DNA from: Thermococcus gorgonarius
Lineage (GTDB): Archaea; Methanobacteriota_B; Thermococci; Thermococcales; Thermococcaceae
Length of the DNA stretch: 64,000 nt
Assembly (NCBI RefSeq): GCF_002214385.1
Contig: NZ_CP014855.1
Coordinates: 1,116,001-1,180,000, forward strand
Direction: 5' to 3'
The notes beneath the pieces are model-generated. The model was given only the letters and a program-made list of their open reading frames with translations. It did not search any database and was not told the DNA's origin. Of the stretch, positions 9,301-20,366 are shown piece by piece (the stretch's first letter is position 1; the number at the start of each line of letters is the position of its first letter). The position numbers and the translations under genes are program-made.

Positions 9301-10329
9301 AACGAGCTGGTCGGTCATCACCCACGTCCAGCCGTTTTCAGCCAGTATCTCGAGGGTCTTGTCGTTGAGAGCTGACTCGGCTGCCCAGCCGCCAACCGGG
9401 GTAACACTGCCACCTCCGAGGTACTCCCCGTAAAGCTCGTGGGCCTTTTTCACGTGCTCGTTGAAGTCGCTCTCCCATCCGAAGTCGTTGAGTATCGGCC
9501 CTATCGGGTGGGCGTAGGGGACGACGGTAACCTCAACGTTGCCGTTGCCGAGGAGGTAGTTTATCTTCTCGTGCTCCTCGAAGGTGTGGTTAAGGAGCCA
9601 CATCTGGGCGTCGAGGACGGTCTTGACGTCGTCCCTGGTGTAGCCGCCCTTGTCAACCTTGTCGTAGAGGGCCTTGAGCTTCGGGTTGTCCATTATGTAG
9701 CCATAATCCGTCCAGGCAAGGTTGAAAAGGACGGCCAAATCAATGTAGTCCTGCTCGGTGAACTCCTTGGTAACTGCCACCTTCTGCTCTTCGAGAGGCA
9801 GGTTGGCGTACTTGGCCTTCGCCTGGAGCATCTTGTCTTTCAGCTCGGTGTACCTGTCCCAGAAGTCCCTTATCGGGTTGCCGTTTGGATCGGTTATCGG
9901 CTCCCCGTTCCAGGGTATCGTGTGGTCGAAGAACCCTCCTGGGGCCTGGAGCATGAACCACTTTTCGTCAATGGTTAGAGGCTCACCGTTGGCTATCTTC
10001 TCAGTTATTATCTGGTAGGTGTCCTTCTTTCCGTTCATGTAGTCTGCCAGCTGGGCTATGAGAGAACCAGAGAGGTCTATTGTCACGTGGACGTCCGGAT
10101 ATTTGCTCAGGTAGTGGGCCATCTTCCAGTAGTTGTTTGCGGCGTGGAGTCTGACCCATGGCCTCGTGTAGATGTCCTGAACCGGATCGTAGTAGTAGGG
10201 CTGATGCTGGTGCCACACGATTATGACGTTGAGTGGCTTTGGCTCGGCCGCCCCAGCGGTTTTCAGGTTCGCTCCTGCGATGCTTCCAACCACCAAAAAA
10301 GCAAGGAAAAGGGCAAATATTTTCCTCAT
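6349..10329 (-). CDS. apu: Secreted, anchored GH57 amylopullulanase
   Basis: A 1326-residue enzyme that hydrolyses alpha-1,4 and alpha-1,6 links in starch and pullulan outside the cell. A signal peptide covers about residues 1 to 27. The GH57 domain has WHQHQP (39-44), the nucleophile in GGWAAESALND (Glu318) and the acid/base in TLDGENPW (Asp421); these are Glu291 and Asp394 of the mature protein. Two tandem copies of a glucodextranase-C-like beta domain span about 800 to 1280. A threonine-rich linker follows, then a CGP-CTERM tail (SGICGP, hydrophobic helix, RRRR) predicted to anchor it. ATG 10329 has GAGGTGATAGC. It lies 9 bp after malG. Confidence 0.95.
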   Translation of the reverse strand: MRKIFALFLAFLVVGSIAGANLKTAGAAEPKPLNVIIVWHQHQPYYYDPVQDIYTRPWVRLHAANNYWKMAHYLSKYPDVHVTIDLSGSLIAQLADYMNGKKDTYQIITEKIANGEPLTIDEKWFMLQAPGGFFDHTIPWNGEPITDPNGNPIRDFWDRYTELKDKMLQAKAKYANLPLEEQKVAVTKEFTEQDYIDLAVLFNLAWTDYGYIMDNPKLKALYDKVDKGGYTRDDVKTVLDAQMWLLNHTFEEHEKINYLLGNGNVEVTVVPYAHPIGPILNDFGWESDFNEHVKKAHELYGEYLGGGSVTPVGGWAAESALNDKTLEILAENGWTWVMTDQLVLDRLGVEKTTENYYKPWVAEFNGKKIYLFPRDHALSDRVGFTYAGMNQYQAVEDFVNELLKIQKENYDGSLVYVVTLDGENPWEHYPYDGRLFLNELYKKLEELQKAGLIRTVTPSEYIKLYGEKANKLTPKMMERLDLTGDKVEALLKAQSLGELYDMVGVKEEMQWPESSWIDGTLSTWIGEPQENYGWYWLYLARKTLMENKAKMSSEEWEKAYEYLLRAEASDWFWWYGSDQDSGQDYSFDRYFKTYLYEMYRLAGVKPPSYLYGNYFPDGEPYTTRALDGLKKGETKSYSSLSPVAEGVDVYFDDDGIHFVVKGSLDEFEVSIWEKDRRMGNTFTLLQERPSELRYSLFPFSADSVGLLITKHMVYRDGKAEIYNATDYENSEKLGDLEAKKVEGGVEVVLPFKYLANPSDFYFAVSTVKDGKLEVISTPVELKLPTQVKGVVLADMEDPEGDDHGPGTYTYPTDAVFKPGVFDLLRFRLLEQTDSYVMEFYFKDLGGNPWNGPNGFSLQIIEVYLDFKDGGNTSAIKMFPDGPGSNVNLDPEHPWDVAFRIAGWDYGNLIILANGTVIQGEMQISADPTRNAIVVKVPKKYIQINEDYGLWGDVLTGSQDGYGPDKWRPVAVEAEQWKLGGADPDAVIAGVAPRVVDELVPPGFKPTQEEQLKSYDTKNGKLATVRAIPLLKQGIVVKDPEGDDHGPGTYTYPTDQVFVPGHLDLLKFKMAEGDDAWTLEFYFKDLGGNPWNGPNGFSLQIIEVYLDFKDGGNTSAIKMFPDGPGSNVNLDPTHPWDIALRIAGWDYGNLIVLPNGTAIQGEMQISADPTRNAIVVKLPKKYLPEVNDYGLYAAVLVGSQDGYGPDKWRPVAVEAEQWKLGGADPDAVIAGVAPRVVDELVPPDFKPTQEEQLKSYDTKNGRLATVLMIPLVKGTGGEQGGGAPTQTSTTSTTTTTTTTTTKGKSGICGPAALIALVVVPLLLRRRR
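6944..7097 (-). repeat. 154-bp repeat in apu, copy 2
   Basis: This block is identical base for base with 7667-7820, 723 bp (241 codons) away, and codes for residues 1078 to 1128 in the second beta domain. Flanking parts of the two domains differ at many third positions. Confidence 0.9.
7667..7820 (-). repeat. 154-bp repeat in apu, copy 1
   Basis: Identical partner of 6944-7097, coding for residues 837 to 887 of amylopullulanase in the first tandem beta domain. Confidence 0.9.
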
Positions 10330-10338
10330 GCTATCACC

Positions 10339-11589
10339 TCACTCCTTCAGGCCTCCAACCGTGAGACCGCTCCTTATGTAGTTCTGGGCAAGCATGAACA
10401 TCACAAAGACCGGCAGGGCGAAGAGCAGAGCAGCCGCCGCGAAGTAGCTCCAGTCGATTCCCCTGCCTATGCCGCCCAGGAGAAGGTATATCCAGACCGA
10501 AAGCGGCTGGTTGTCCTGAGTTAATAGCAGGCTTGCAAGGAGGAACTCTGTCCATCCCCCTATGAAGGCGAATATTGCAACCGTTGCTATTCCCGGCAGG
10601 GCCATAGGTAAGAGGACGTACCTGATTATCTGGAGATAGCTGGCACCGTCCACCAAAGCCGCCTCGTCAAAGTCGGGGCTGATTGAGTCGATGTAACCCT
10701 TGAGTAGCCACGTGTTGAAAGGAACGCTTCCGGCCGCGTATATGAAGGAAAGCACCGGCAGTTTGTCGTAGAGGCCGAGCTTGACGACCATACCGTAGAG
10801 GGCTATAAGACCTGCTATTCCAAGACCTCCAGATACCTGCGTGAACATGAGGTAGAAGTACAGCACGTGCTCTCTTCCGAAGAACTTCATGCGCGAGAAA
10901 GCGTAGGCCGCCGGGACGACGAAGATCAGCGTCAGTATCACCGTCAGGGTCGCCAGGATAAGGCTGTTCTTGAGGTAGCCGAAGAACTTCGAGTTCACAA
11001 ACTTGCCGAGGTACGTGAAATGCACGGTGCCGCTGTTCTTGGCAACGATGTACTTCTCCATAGGGCCGGAGACGGCTGTCCCCTCAAGACTTCCCTTGGT
11101 GAGGGTGACATTCCTTAGTATGCCGAATCCTATTGTTCCATCCGGGTTCATCCGCGTCAGGACGAAGAGTCCCTTAACTTCTCCCTTCAGCCATCCTTGA
11201 GTGTTCGATTTCGCAGAGACGTCGAATATCAGGTTCTTAACCGGAATTTCAAACGTTATACCAGTGAAAGGCCCGTACTTGACCTTTCCGCTGATTGTTC
11301 CCTCCGTCAGGTAGAGCTTGCCGTCCTGAATGCTGGCACTTCCCTCTATCGTCCCGATGAAGTCCTCGCTGAGCTTGCCGCCAGAGAAGCCAAAGAGCAC
11401 CGCCCTGTAGGAGTCGAGACTGACGTTTCTCGGTATCAGGTGGAACTCAGTCGTCGCGAGGGTTGAACCCGGGCTTATCGAGACTGTGAAGATGTAGTAA
11501 ACTGGGAAGAGGATGATGAACATCACCAGTATTGCCACAAGGGTCAGCGTGAAGCTCTTGAGAATCTCACTCTTCCGGCGCCCCATCAT
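10339..11589 (-). CDS. malG: Maltodextrin ABC transporter permease MalG with large external insert
   Basis: A 416-residue inner permease subunit of the maltodextrin importer. The permease core has the EAA loop near EAALVDGASYLQIIRYVLLPMA, which docks to MalK. Between the first membrane helix (about 12-38) and the second (about 208-230) lies an insert of about 130 residues rich in beta-strand and glycine, facing outside. The other MalG in this window (278 residues) lacks it. ATG 11589 overlaps the malF stop by 4 bp, which indicates translational coupling. A second ATG follows directly. Confidence 0.93.
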   Translation of the reverse strand: MMGRRKSEILKSFTLTLVAILVMFIILFPVYYIFTVSISPGSTLATTEFHLIPRNVSLDSYRAVLFGFSGGKLSEDFIGTIEGSASIQDGKLYLTEGTISGKVKYGPFTGITFEIPVKNLIFDVSAKSNTQGWLKGEVKGLFVLTRMNPDGTIGFGILRNVTLTKGSLEGTAVSGPMEKYIVAKNSGTVHFTYLGKFVNSKFFGYLKNSLILATLTVILTLIFVVPAAYAFSRMKFFGREHVLYFYLMFTQVSGGLGIAGLIALYGMVVKLGLYDKLPVLSFIYAAGSVPFNTWLLKGYIDSISPDFDEAALVDGASYLQIIRYVLLPMALPGIATVAIFAFIGGWTEFLLASLLLTQDNQPLSVWIYLLLGGIGRGIDWSYFAAAALLFALPVFVMFMLAQNYIRSGLTVGGLKE

Positions 11590-12491
11590 CCCTTAGCACC
11601 CTCCTGCAGTTTGGTTATCCTGACGTTGACGTACATGTAAACGGCCAGTATCAGCGTGGCGATTATCATAACCGCCGAGGCCCTTCCGTAGTGCGGGTTG
11701 GCACCGAAGGCTTTTCTGAATCCGTAGAGCAGCAGGAACTTGTTCTCGAAGAGACCGGCGTTGTAGATGTAGGGCACCATGAAGTACTGGAAGCTTGCAG
11801 CACTTGTCAGTATCGTTGCAAAGGCTATGGGCTTGCTGACTATTGGGATAACAACCTTAGTAAGCCTCTGCCAGTAGTTTGCCCCGTCTATGATGGCCGC
11901 CTCGACGAGAGTGTCCGGAACGGACTGGAGCGCCGCCGTTATGACGGTCATCATGAACGGATATGCCAGCCAAACCTCGATCATATTTAGGGCTACAAAA
12001 CCCCAGAGGTCATTGGCCGTCCAGTTAGGAGGGTTGCTAACTCCTATTGATTTTAAGATAACATTAATCGGACCAAAAACAGGATCGAACATGAACTTCC
12101 ATACTGTGACCGAGAAGAGGAGCGGCAGCGCCCAGGGTATTATCAAGAGCGAGCGGTAAACTGTCTTTCCCTTGACGTACTTGCTGTTGTAGAGCAGACT
12201 CAGGAAGATCCCCGCGAGCACCTTCAGAGTAACGCTTGTGGCAACGAATATCCACGTCCACATGAACGCTTCTCTGAATCCATCATCGCCAAGTATCCAC
12301 CGGAAGTTCTCAAGACCGACGAACCTTAGTGGTCCAGCCTTACTTCCTGGGTTGTATATCGGAAAGTTCCCGAGCTGGGCGTTGGTGAAGGCAAGATAGA
12401 TCGAGTAGATTATCGGCCACAGGTTGAAGAACAGGAATGCGACTATCCCTGGAAGTATGAGAAGCAAGGCAATCATAGTCGTTTTCTTCAT
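11586..12491 (-). CDS. malF: Maltodextrin ABC transporter permease MalF
   Basis: A 301-residue permease with six hydrophobic segments. The cytoplasmic EAA loop reads EAAIIDGANYWQRLTKVVIP and contacts the ATPase MalK. ATG 12491 is preceded by GGAGG at good spacing; the longer frame would begin at TTG inside that ribosome-binding site. It lies 42 bp after malE and overlaps malG by 4 bp, in one operon with apu and malK. Confidence 0.94.
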   Translation of the reverse strand: MKKTTMIALLLILPGIVAFLFFNLWPIIYSIYLAFTNAQLGNFPIYNPGSKAGPLRFVGLENFRWILGDDGFREAFMWTWIFVATSVTLKVLAGIFLSLLYNSKYVKGKTVYRSLLIIPWALPLLFSVTVWKFMFDPVFGPINVILKSIGVSNPPNWTANDLWGFVALNMIEVWLAYPFMMTVITAALQSVPDTLVEAAIIDGANYWQRLTKVVIPIVSKPIAFATILTSAASFQYFMVPYIYNAGLFENKFLLLYGFRKAFGANPHYGRASAVMIIATLILAVYMYVNVRITKLQEGAKG

Positions 12492-12533
12492 TTTAAATCC
12501 CTCCAAAAAGGTATGAGAAAAAGGAAAGTGGTT

Positions 12534-13880
<1,347 letters not shown>

Positions 13881-13898
13881 TCAAACTCTGCACTCTAG

Positions 13899-13915
13899 TA
13901 TCATCATGAGTGATA
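13899..13915 (-). promoter_or_regulatory. TGM operator for Tgr upstream of malE
   Basis: The minus strand reads TATCACTCATGATGATA, one base away from the Thermococcales Glycolytic Motif TATCAC-N5-GTGATA. It lies just downstream of, and overlaps, the AT-rich TATA run at 13912-13922. In this family a TGM downstream of the TATA box means repression by Tgr/TrmBL1 that is lifted by maltose-type sugars. The tgr gene is 2 kb away. Confidence 0.75.
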
Positions 13916-13958
13916 TATATATCTTGCGCTTCCGTGTTCAAGTTTGGTCTGGTGCTCC

Positions 13959-15908
13959 TTACACTACCTCGACGATACTTTTGTACACCAGAAGGGCCGA
14001 TGTAGGTGGTACTCTGGGAAGGCTTTTCCCCCTGTAACTCAGTTTTATATCCTCCCCTGAGCAGTTTATAACGACAAAAACTTCCTCATTGTCCAGAACT
14101 CGTTTGTAAGCGAACCATCTATTCCCGGTGACCACAACCCTTAAATCTCCAAGGGCGAGGGGAGCGAGGGAACGCCTGAGGTTTATGAGCTTCCTGACTT
14201 TTTGGAGTGTCTCTTCGTCCCACAGCTCTTCTTTCCAGGGCATCAGCGTTCTCCCAGAGCTCATGCCCTCTCCAGAGCCCTTTAGACCGATTTCATCACC
14301 ATAGAAAAGTGCAGGGATTCCCTTGTAGGTCATCAGAAATGCAAGGGCGCAGAGGTACCTTTTTCCGTCCCCGTTGACAAGGTCTATGAAGCGCTCGGTG
14401 TCGTGGTTGTCGAGGAAGTTGTAGGTGAAGTACTCCGCTGGACCATAGTAAGCGCTCAAAAGGTTCAGCTCGTTCAGAAACTCCTCTGCGTTGATCTCTT
14501 CAAACTCAAAAAACCTCAGAATTGCATCGTAGAGGCGGTAGTTCATAACCCCGTGAAAGACATCGAAGAGCCAGAGTCTTCCGTCGTCCATGACCTCACC
14601 AAAGAGATAAGCTTCCTCTGGAAGCCGCTTCCTGACCTCGCGCCAGAGGTCTGGCGGAACGCCGTGTGCAACGTCCAGGCGCCAGCCGTCGGCACCCCTC
14701 TCAAGCCAGAACTGCATAACGTCTGCTATGAAATCCACAACCTCGAGGTTGTCGTGGTTTAGCCTCGGCATCAACCAGACCGAGAAAAAGCTTTCGTAGT
14801 TCCAATTCAAACTTTTCAGCGCTCTGTACTTCTCAACCCATGGCATATCTGAGTCAAGGACATCGAGGAACTCCTTTGGGACCACTGGAAAACCCGTTAT
14901 CCGGTAAAAGTTCTTATACTCGCTCTTCTCTCCCTTTTTAACAACGTCTTGGAAGTATGGGTGGAAAAAGCTCGTGTGGTGGAAAACGCCGTCAAGGACG
15001 AGCTTTATGCCCCTCCCCTTGAGAGCTTTCACGAGCTCCTCGAAAGCCTCATCCCCTCCGAGTCTCTTGGCCACGTGGTAGTAGTCGGTGATATCATAGC
15101 CGTGGTAGGTCATGGACTCGAATACGGGCGTCAGGTAGAGAGCATTGACCCCTAAGTCCCCCAGGTGGTCTATGTGCTCAACAATCCCCTTCAAGTCGCC
15201 TCCATAGAAGAATTCACCTTTCAACGGCAGCGTCTTCTCCTGAATTCCAACCGCGAACCTGTCGGGCATTATCTGGTAGAAGACGCTCTTCAGTGGCCAG
15301 AGAGGGGCGTTGAGTTTCCGTGGAACGGCTTTAAAGGGGCCGAGTTTTTTCAAGCTTCCGGATGCTATTTCGACCAGGAAGGAGTACTCCAACTCCACCG
15401 GTTCTTTCCACAGAACCGCTTCATAGTACTCAAAAAGCTCGTCCTCAGCTTTTTTCCACATCTCGATTTCCTCTCCGTTAACAGTTAGTATCACTGACCT
15501 GACAACGCCACGTTTTCCACTCAATATGAAATGAGTCCTTCCTGCAAAGTGGTAGAAGTAGAGCAGGGCTGGAGAGTGGTAGATATCCTCGTCACCAGCT
15601 ACCTCCGCCACACTTACTTTCCTCTCGAACTTGTACGCAGGACGGCGGTAGTTCTCCGTTCTTGGGTTCTCCAGGTCGAGCTCGAACCTCCCCCCAAGGG
15701 AAAAAGCGTACCTCCAGAGCCCCTCCGGAAGGAGAACCCTCACTGTCCAGCGGTTTCCGCTCCTCTTCATCCTAAATGAGCCCTCGTTAAAGGCATTGAA
15801 GTTTCCCAAAAGGTAGGCGTACTTCTCGTTACCCGCGGAAATCGAGAACTCTACCTCGGCAAGTCTCCCAAAATACGGATCCTTAACGAATCCGAAAACC
15901 TTATACAC
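13959..15908 (-). CDS. Cyclomaltodextrinase / neopullulanase-type GH13 enzyme
   Basis: A 649-residue cytoplasmic alpha-amylase-family enzyme that opens cyclodextrins and cuts maltodextrins after import. An N-terminal beta domain (about 1-200) precedes the GH13 barrel. Motifs are DGVFHHTS (306-313), nucleophile Asp412 in DGWRLDVAH, acid/base Glu438 in FGEVMDD and Asp503 in FLDNHDTER. No signal peptide is seen. It starts at GTG with GGGTGAT upstream. Its position between malE and divergent tgr matches the cyclomaltodextrinase gene of T. kodakarensis. It has its own promoter. Confidence 0.92.
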   Translation of the reverse strand: MYKVFGFVKDPYFGRLAEVEFSISAGNEKYAYLLGNFNAFNEGSFRMKRSGNRWTVRVLLPEGLWRYAFSLGGRFELDLENPRTENYRRPAYKFERKVSVAEVAGDEDIYHSPALLYFYHFAGRTHFILSGKRGVVRSVILTVNGEEIEMWKKAEDELFEYYEAVLWKEPVELEYSFLVEIASGSLKKLGPFKAVPRKLNAPLWPLKSVFYQIMPDRFAVGIQEKTLPLKGEFFYGGDLKGIVEHIDHLGDLGVNALYLTPVFESMTYHGYDITDYYHVAKRLGGDEAFEELVKALKGRGIKLVLDGVFHHTSFFHPYFQDVVKKGEKSEYKNFYRITGFPVVPKEFLDVLDSDMPWVEKYRALKSLNWNYESFFSVWLMPRLNHDNLEVVDFIADVMQFWLERGADGWRLDVAHGVPPDLWREVRKRLPEEAYLFGEVMDDGRLWLFDVFHGVMNYRLYDAILRFFEFEEINAEEFLNELNLLSAYYGPAEYFTYNFLDNHDTERFIDLVNGDGKRYLCALAFLMTYKGIPALFYGDEIGLKGSGEGMSSGRTLMPWKEELWDEETLQKVRKLINLRRSLAPLALGDLRVVVTGNRWFAYKRVLDNEEVFVVINCSGEDIKLSYRGKSLPRVPPTSALLVYKSIVEVV

Positions 15909-15921
15909 TCAAATCACCCTG

Positions 15922-15938
15922 TATCACTGTTGATGAAT
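15922..15938 (-). promoter_or_regulatory. Degenerate TGM-like site before the cyclomaltodextrinase gene
   Basis: One half-site is perfect (TATCAC on the plus strand, GTGATA on the minus strand), while the partner half-site matches only three of six bases. It lies where the minus-strand transcript should start, and could let Tgr act on this promoter and on its own gene. Weak. Confidence 0.35.
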
Positions 15939-15980
15939 AAACTGATACCAGTGAACTTAAATGTCTTTGGGGGTTGAGTC

Positions 15981-17006
15981 ATGAGGGAAGACGAGATAAT
16001 TGAAAAGCTCCAGAGGCTGGGCTTAACCAAATACGAAAGTTTAGCTTACATAACACTCCTCAAGCTTGGGCCGAGCAAAGCGACTGACGTTACCAAAGAA
16101 AGCGGGATTCCCCATACCAGGGTTTACGACGTTTTAAGCTCACTTCACAGGAAGGGCTTCGTCGACGTCATGCAAGGGACACCAAGACTTTACAAACCGG
16201 TCAATCCTGAAGTTGTACTTGAGAAGATAAAGGAAGACCTCATTGAAGACATTGAGGTCCTGAAGAGAGCTTTTCTCGATCTCTATCGGGAGGCACACGG
16301 TGAAGAGTTGCCGGAGATATGGACGATTCAGGGTTTTGAGAACACAGTTGAGAGGGCAGAGCACATAATCAGAACAGCGAAGTATGAAGTTCTCATAAAC
16401 ACGCCCTTTGAGTTCCTGAAGCTTCTCCAAAGCGAAATTAAAAACAGAAAGGACGTGATCTTTGTTATCATAAGCAACTTCGGGGAAGAAATACCCGAAT
16501 GGCTCAGGCAGGACAACATCATACTGGCAAAAAGCGGTGGGGCACCATGGCTGATGGCAAGCTGGATAATCGGCGACGTCAACTACGCTCTCTTCTTCGG
16601 TGCCCTGCCAAGGGACAGGAGAAGGGAGAAGTTCTACTCATTCTGGGCCAAGAGCCCGAGGATAATCCAGAACTACATGCACTGGTTCTACACCATCTAC
16701 TTCGACAACAGCGAGGTCATAAAACCCCTAAACTATAACGGTCTCTCAAAGCCCCTCTCACTTGTAAACATAAGAACGCTGATAACGGTTCTCAAGTTTG
16801 CGGGTCTGCCAAGAAAAGCAGAAATAGTGGGAAGGTACATCGACACCAAAGAACCCGTGAACCTTGAAGGTAAAATCGTCGACTATGAATACACTCCCCT
16901 AACAGCCAACATAACCTTCAGGTACAACGGCAGCGAGCTCAAGGTTGGCGGAATAGGAAGCTACTTTGAAGATGTTGAGGGGGAGAAGTTCATACTGCTG
17001 GATTGA
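15981..17006 (+). CDS. tgr: TrmB-family sugar regulator Tgr (TrmBL1)
   Basis: A 341-residue regulator. Residues about 10 to 75 form a winged helix (LGLTKYESLAYITLLKLGP; HTRVYDVLSSLHRKGFVDV). A coiled helix and the TrmB sugar-binding domain follow. Tgr represses maltodextrin-uptake and glycolytic genes and activates gluconeogenic genes by binding TATCAC-N5-GTGATA; maltose and maltotriose release it. Its place beside the cyclomaltodextrinase gene is as in T. kodakarensis. ATG 15981 follows GGGGGTTGAG, and a weak TATA run lies at 15953-15961. Confidence 0.9.
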   Translation: MREDEIIEKLQRLGLTKYESLAYITLLKLGPSKATDVTKESGIPHTRVYDVLSSLHRKGFVDVMQGTPRLYKPVNPEVVLEKIKEDLIEDIEVLKRAFLDLYREAHGEELPEIWTIQGFENTVERAEHIIRTAKYEVLINTPFEFLKLLQSEIKNRKDVIFVIISNFGEEIPEWLRQDNIILAKSGGAPWLMASWIIGDVNYALFFGALPRDRRREKFYSFWAKSPRIIQNYMHWFYTIYFDNSEVIKPLNYNGLSKPLSLVNIRTLITVLKFAGLPRKAEIVGRYIDTKEPVNLEGKIVDYEYTPLTANITFRYNGSELKVGGIGSYFEDVEGEKFILLD

Positions 17007-17116
17007 GATCTTTTTATTACATTTAAAACGCACCTACCCGATCAAGTCTCATAGGAGGACAAAAGCAACATCTCACTTCTTTTTGGCACCCATACATTGT
17101 ACGAGAAGTAAATTAA

Positions 17117-18586
<1,470 letters not shown>

Positions 18587-18589
18587 TCC

Positions 18590-18612
18590 TTTTCTTTTAT
18601 TTCTTTTCATTA
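18590..18612 (+). terminator. T-rich stretch after the trehalose/maltose-binding protein gene
   Basis: Oligo-T runs (CCTTTTCTTTTATTTCTTTTC) right after the stop resemble archaeal intrinsic terminators. Because malF and malG follow, this is probably a partial terminator. Confidence 0.4.
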
Positions 18613-18645
18613 CTTTGAACTTTCAATGCGTAACGGGTGGTGCCA

Positions 18646-19524
18646 ATGGGCAAAATGGAATACAGGGAGGAAAAGCTGGCTTACGGGATGCTCTTCCCAA
18701 TGCTCGCGTTCGTCATCCTGTTCATAGTCATTCCAGTAATCGGTACCTTCTGGATAAGCCTTCATCGGGACGTAACGTTCATACCAGGCTTTAAGTTCGT
18801 TGGGGTGAGGAATTATATTCTCGTGCTTAAGAAGCCGGAGTTCTGGCACTCTCTTATGGTCACCGTCGCGTTCTCGCTTGTAAGCGTTACTCTGGAAACG
18901 ATGCTAGGGCTCATCTTCGCCCTTATCCTGAACGAGGAGATAAAGGGCAGGGGGCTCCTGAGGGCGATTGTACTCATCCCCTGGGCCGTGCCCACCATAA
19001 TCTCTGCCAGGACGTGGGAGCTAATGTACAACTACAGCTACGGCCTCTTCAACTGGATCTTCTCACAAGTTGGCCTAGGAGCCATCAACTGGTTCGGAAC
19101 GCCAATAAGCGCCTTCTTCGCGGTTGTTTTTGCAGACGTATGGAAAACGACGCCCTTTATGACCCTGCTTCTCCTAGCTGGTCTTCAGGCCATCCCAAAG
19201 GACACCTACGAGGCGGCAATCATAGACGGCGCCTCAATGTTCCAGAGGTTCTGGCACATAACCATTCCCCTCCTAAAGCCGGTTCTCATAGTCGCAGTGA
19301 CACTCAGAACAATAGATGCACTCAGAGTCTTCGACATAATCTACGTTCTCACCGGCGGCGGGCCGGGAGGAGCCACTACCTCAATATCTCTCCTAGCATT
19401 CAACTACTACAACCTCGGTGACTACGGTGTGGGGTCGGCAATCTCAATCATCACGTTCCTAACCGTTCTCAGCTTCACGGTAGTCTACCTGAAAATCGGC
19501 CGCTTCCAGGAGGGGTTGAAATGA
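18646..19524 (+). CDS. malF: Trehalose/maltose ABC transporter permease MalF
   Basis: A 292-residue permease with six hydrophobic segments and an EAA loop EAAIIDGASMFQRFWHITIP. ATG 18646 is preceded by GGGTGGTGCCA; earlier GTG codons are inside that site. It overlaps malG by 4 bp. It forms the membrane channel with malG. The ATPase partner is not encoded in this operon. Confidence 0.93.
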   Translation: MGKMEYREEKLAYGMLFPMLAFVILFIVIPVIGTFWISLHRDVTFIPGFKFVGVRNYILVLKKPEFWHSLMVTVAFSLVSVTLETMLGLIFALILNEEIKGRGLLRAIVLIPWAVPTIISARTWELMYNYSYGLFNWIFSQVGLGAINWFGTPISAFFAVVFADVWKTTPFMTLLLLAGLQAIPKDTYEAAIIDGASMFQRFWHITIPLLKPVLIVAVTLRTIDALRVFDIIYVLTGGGPGGATTSISLLAFNYYNLGDYGVGSAISIITFLTVLSFTVVYLKIGRFQEGLK

Positions 19525-20357
19525 ACGAAAAAGGGCTAAAGAGGATCATGATCATTATAGGGACCACCCTGATGGTGTTAATCTGCCTCTTCCCGTTCGT
19601 GTGGATGGTAGTGATCTCCTTCACGAAGGACGCCACCTTTCTGGGCTCCTCGTACGTACACTTCCAGTTCACGATTAACAACTACAGGACGGTTCTAAGC
19701 GATCCCACGCTCCACTTCCTCGACTACTTTAAAAATAGCGTGATAATAGCGACCCTCGTCACGGTGGTTACCGTAACAATCTCCGCGCTCGGAGCCTACG
19801 CTGTCTCACGGATAAACTTCAGGGGGAGAATGGCAGTTCCAATATTCGTGTTAGGCCTTTCGATGTTCCCCCAGATAAGCCTCGTCGGTTACCTCTTCAA
19901 GTTCATTGAGAGGCTCGGCTGGATAAACACGTACAAGGCCCTGTTCTTCCCGTACGTGGCGTGGACAATGCCCCTGGCCCTCTGGATACTCCTGAGTTAC
20001 TTCACCCAGCTTCCCAAGGATCTGGACGAGGCGGCCCTTATAGACGGGGCCTCAAGAATACAGGCACTGTACAAAGTCATTATACCCCTCTCCGCGCCGG
20101 CCTTATTCTCAACGGCCCTGCTGGTGTTCATAGCTGCCTTCAACGAATTCATGTTTGCCCTACTCTTTACGACGGACTACCGTGCCAGAACAGTCCCCGT
20201 TGGCATAGCCCTCTTCCAGGGCGTCCACGGTGAGGTACCCTGGGGGAACATAATGGCGGCCTCGGCCATCTCCACAATTCCGCTCGTGATACTGGCACTG
20301 ATATTCCAGAAGTATATAGTAAGCGGACTGACCGCTGGAGCATTGAAAGGAGAGTGA
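19521..20357 (+). CDS. malG: Trehalose/maltose ABC transporter permease MalG
   Basis: A 278-residue permease of normal MalG length with about six membrane helices and the EAA loop EAALIDGASRIQALYKVIIP. It overlaps the malF stop by 4 bp and is followed by treT after 9 bp. Unlike the maltodextrin MalG in this window it has no large external insert. Confidence 0.93.
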   Translation: MNEKGLKRIMIIIGTTLMVLICLFPFVWMVVISFTKDATFLGSSYVHFQFTINNYRTVLSDPTLHFLDYFKNSVIIATLVTVVTVTISALGAYAVSRINFRGRMAVPIFVLGLSMFPQISLVGYLFKFIERLGWINTYKALFFPYVAWTMPLALWILLSYFTQLPKDLDEAALIDGASRIQALYKVIIPLSAPALFSTALLVFIAAFNEFMFALLFTTDYRARTVPVGIALFQGVHGEVPWGNIMAASAISTIPLVILALIFQKYIVSGLTAGALKGE

Positions 20358-20366
20358 GGTGAGAAC

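Noticed and set aside
15929-15945. C box and D box like sequence (GTTGATGA and CTGA)
   Set aside because: The boxes are only five bases apart, with no room for a guide and no second box pair, so it is not a C/D RNA.
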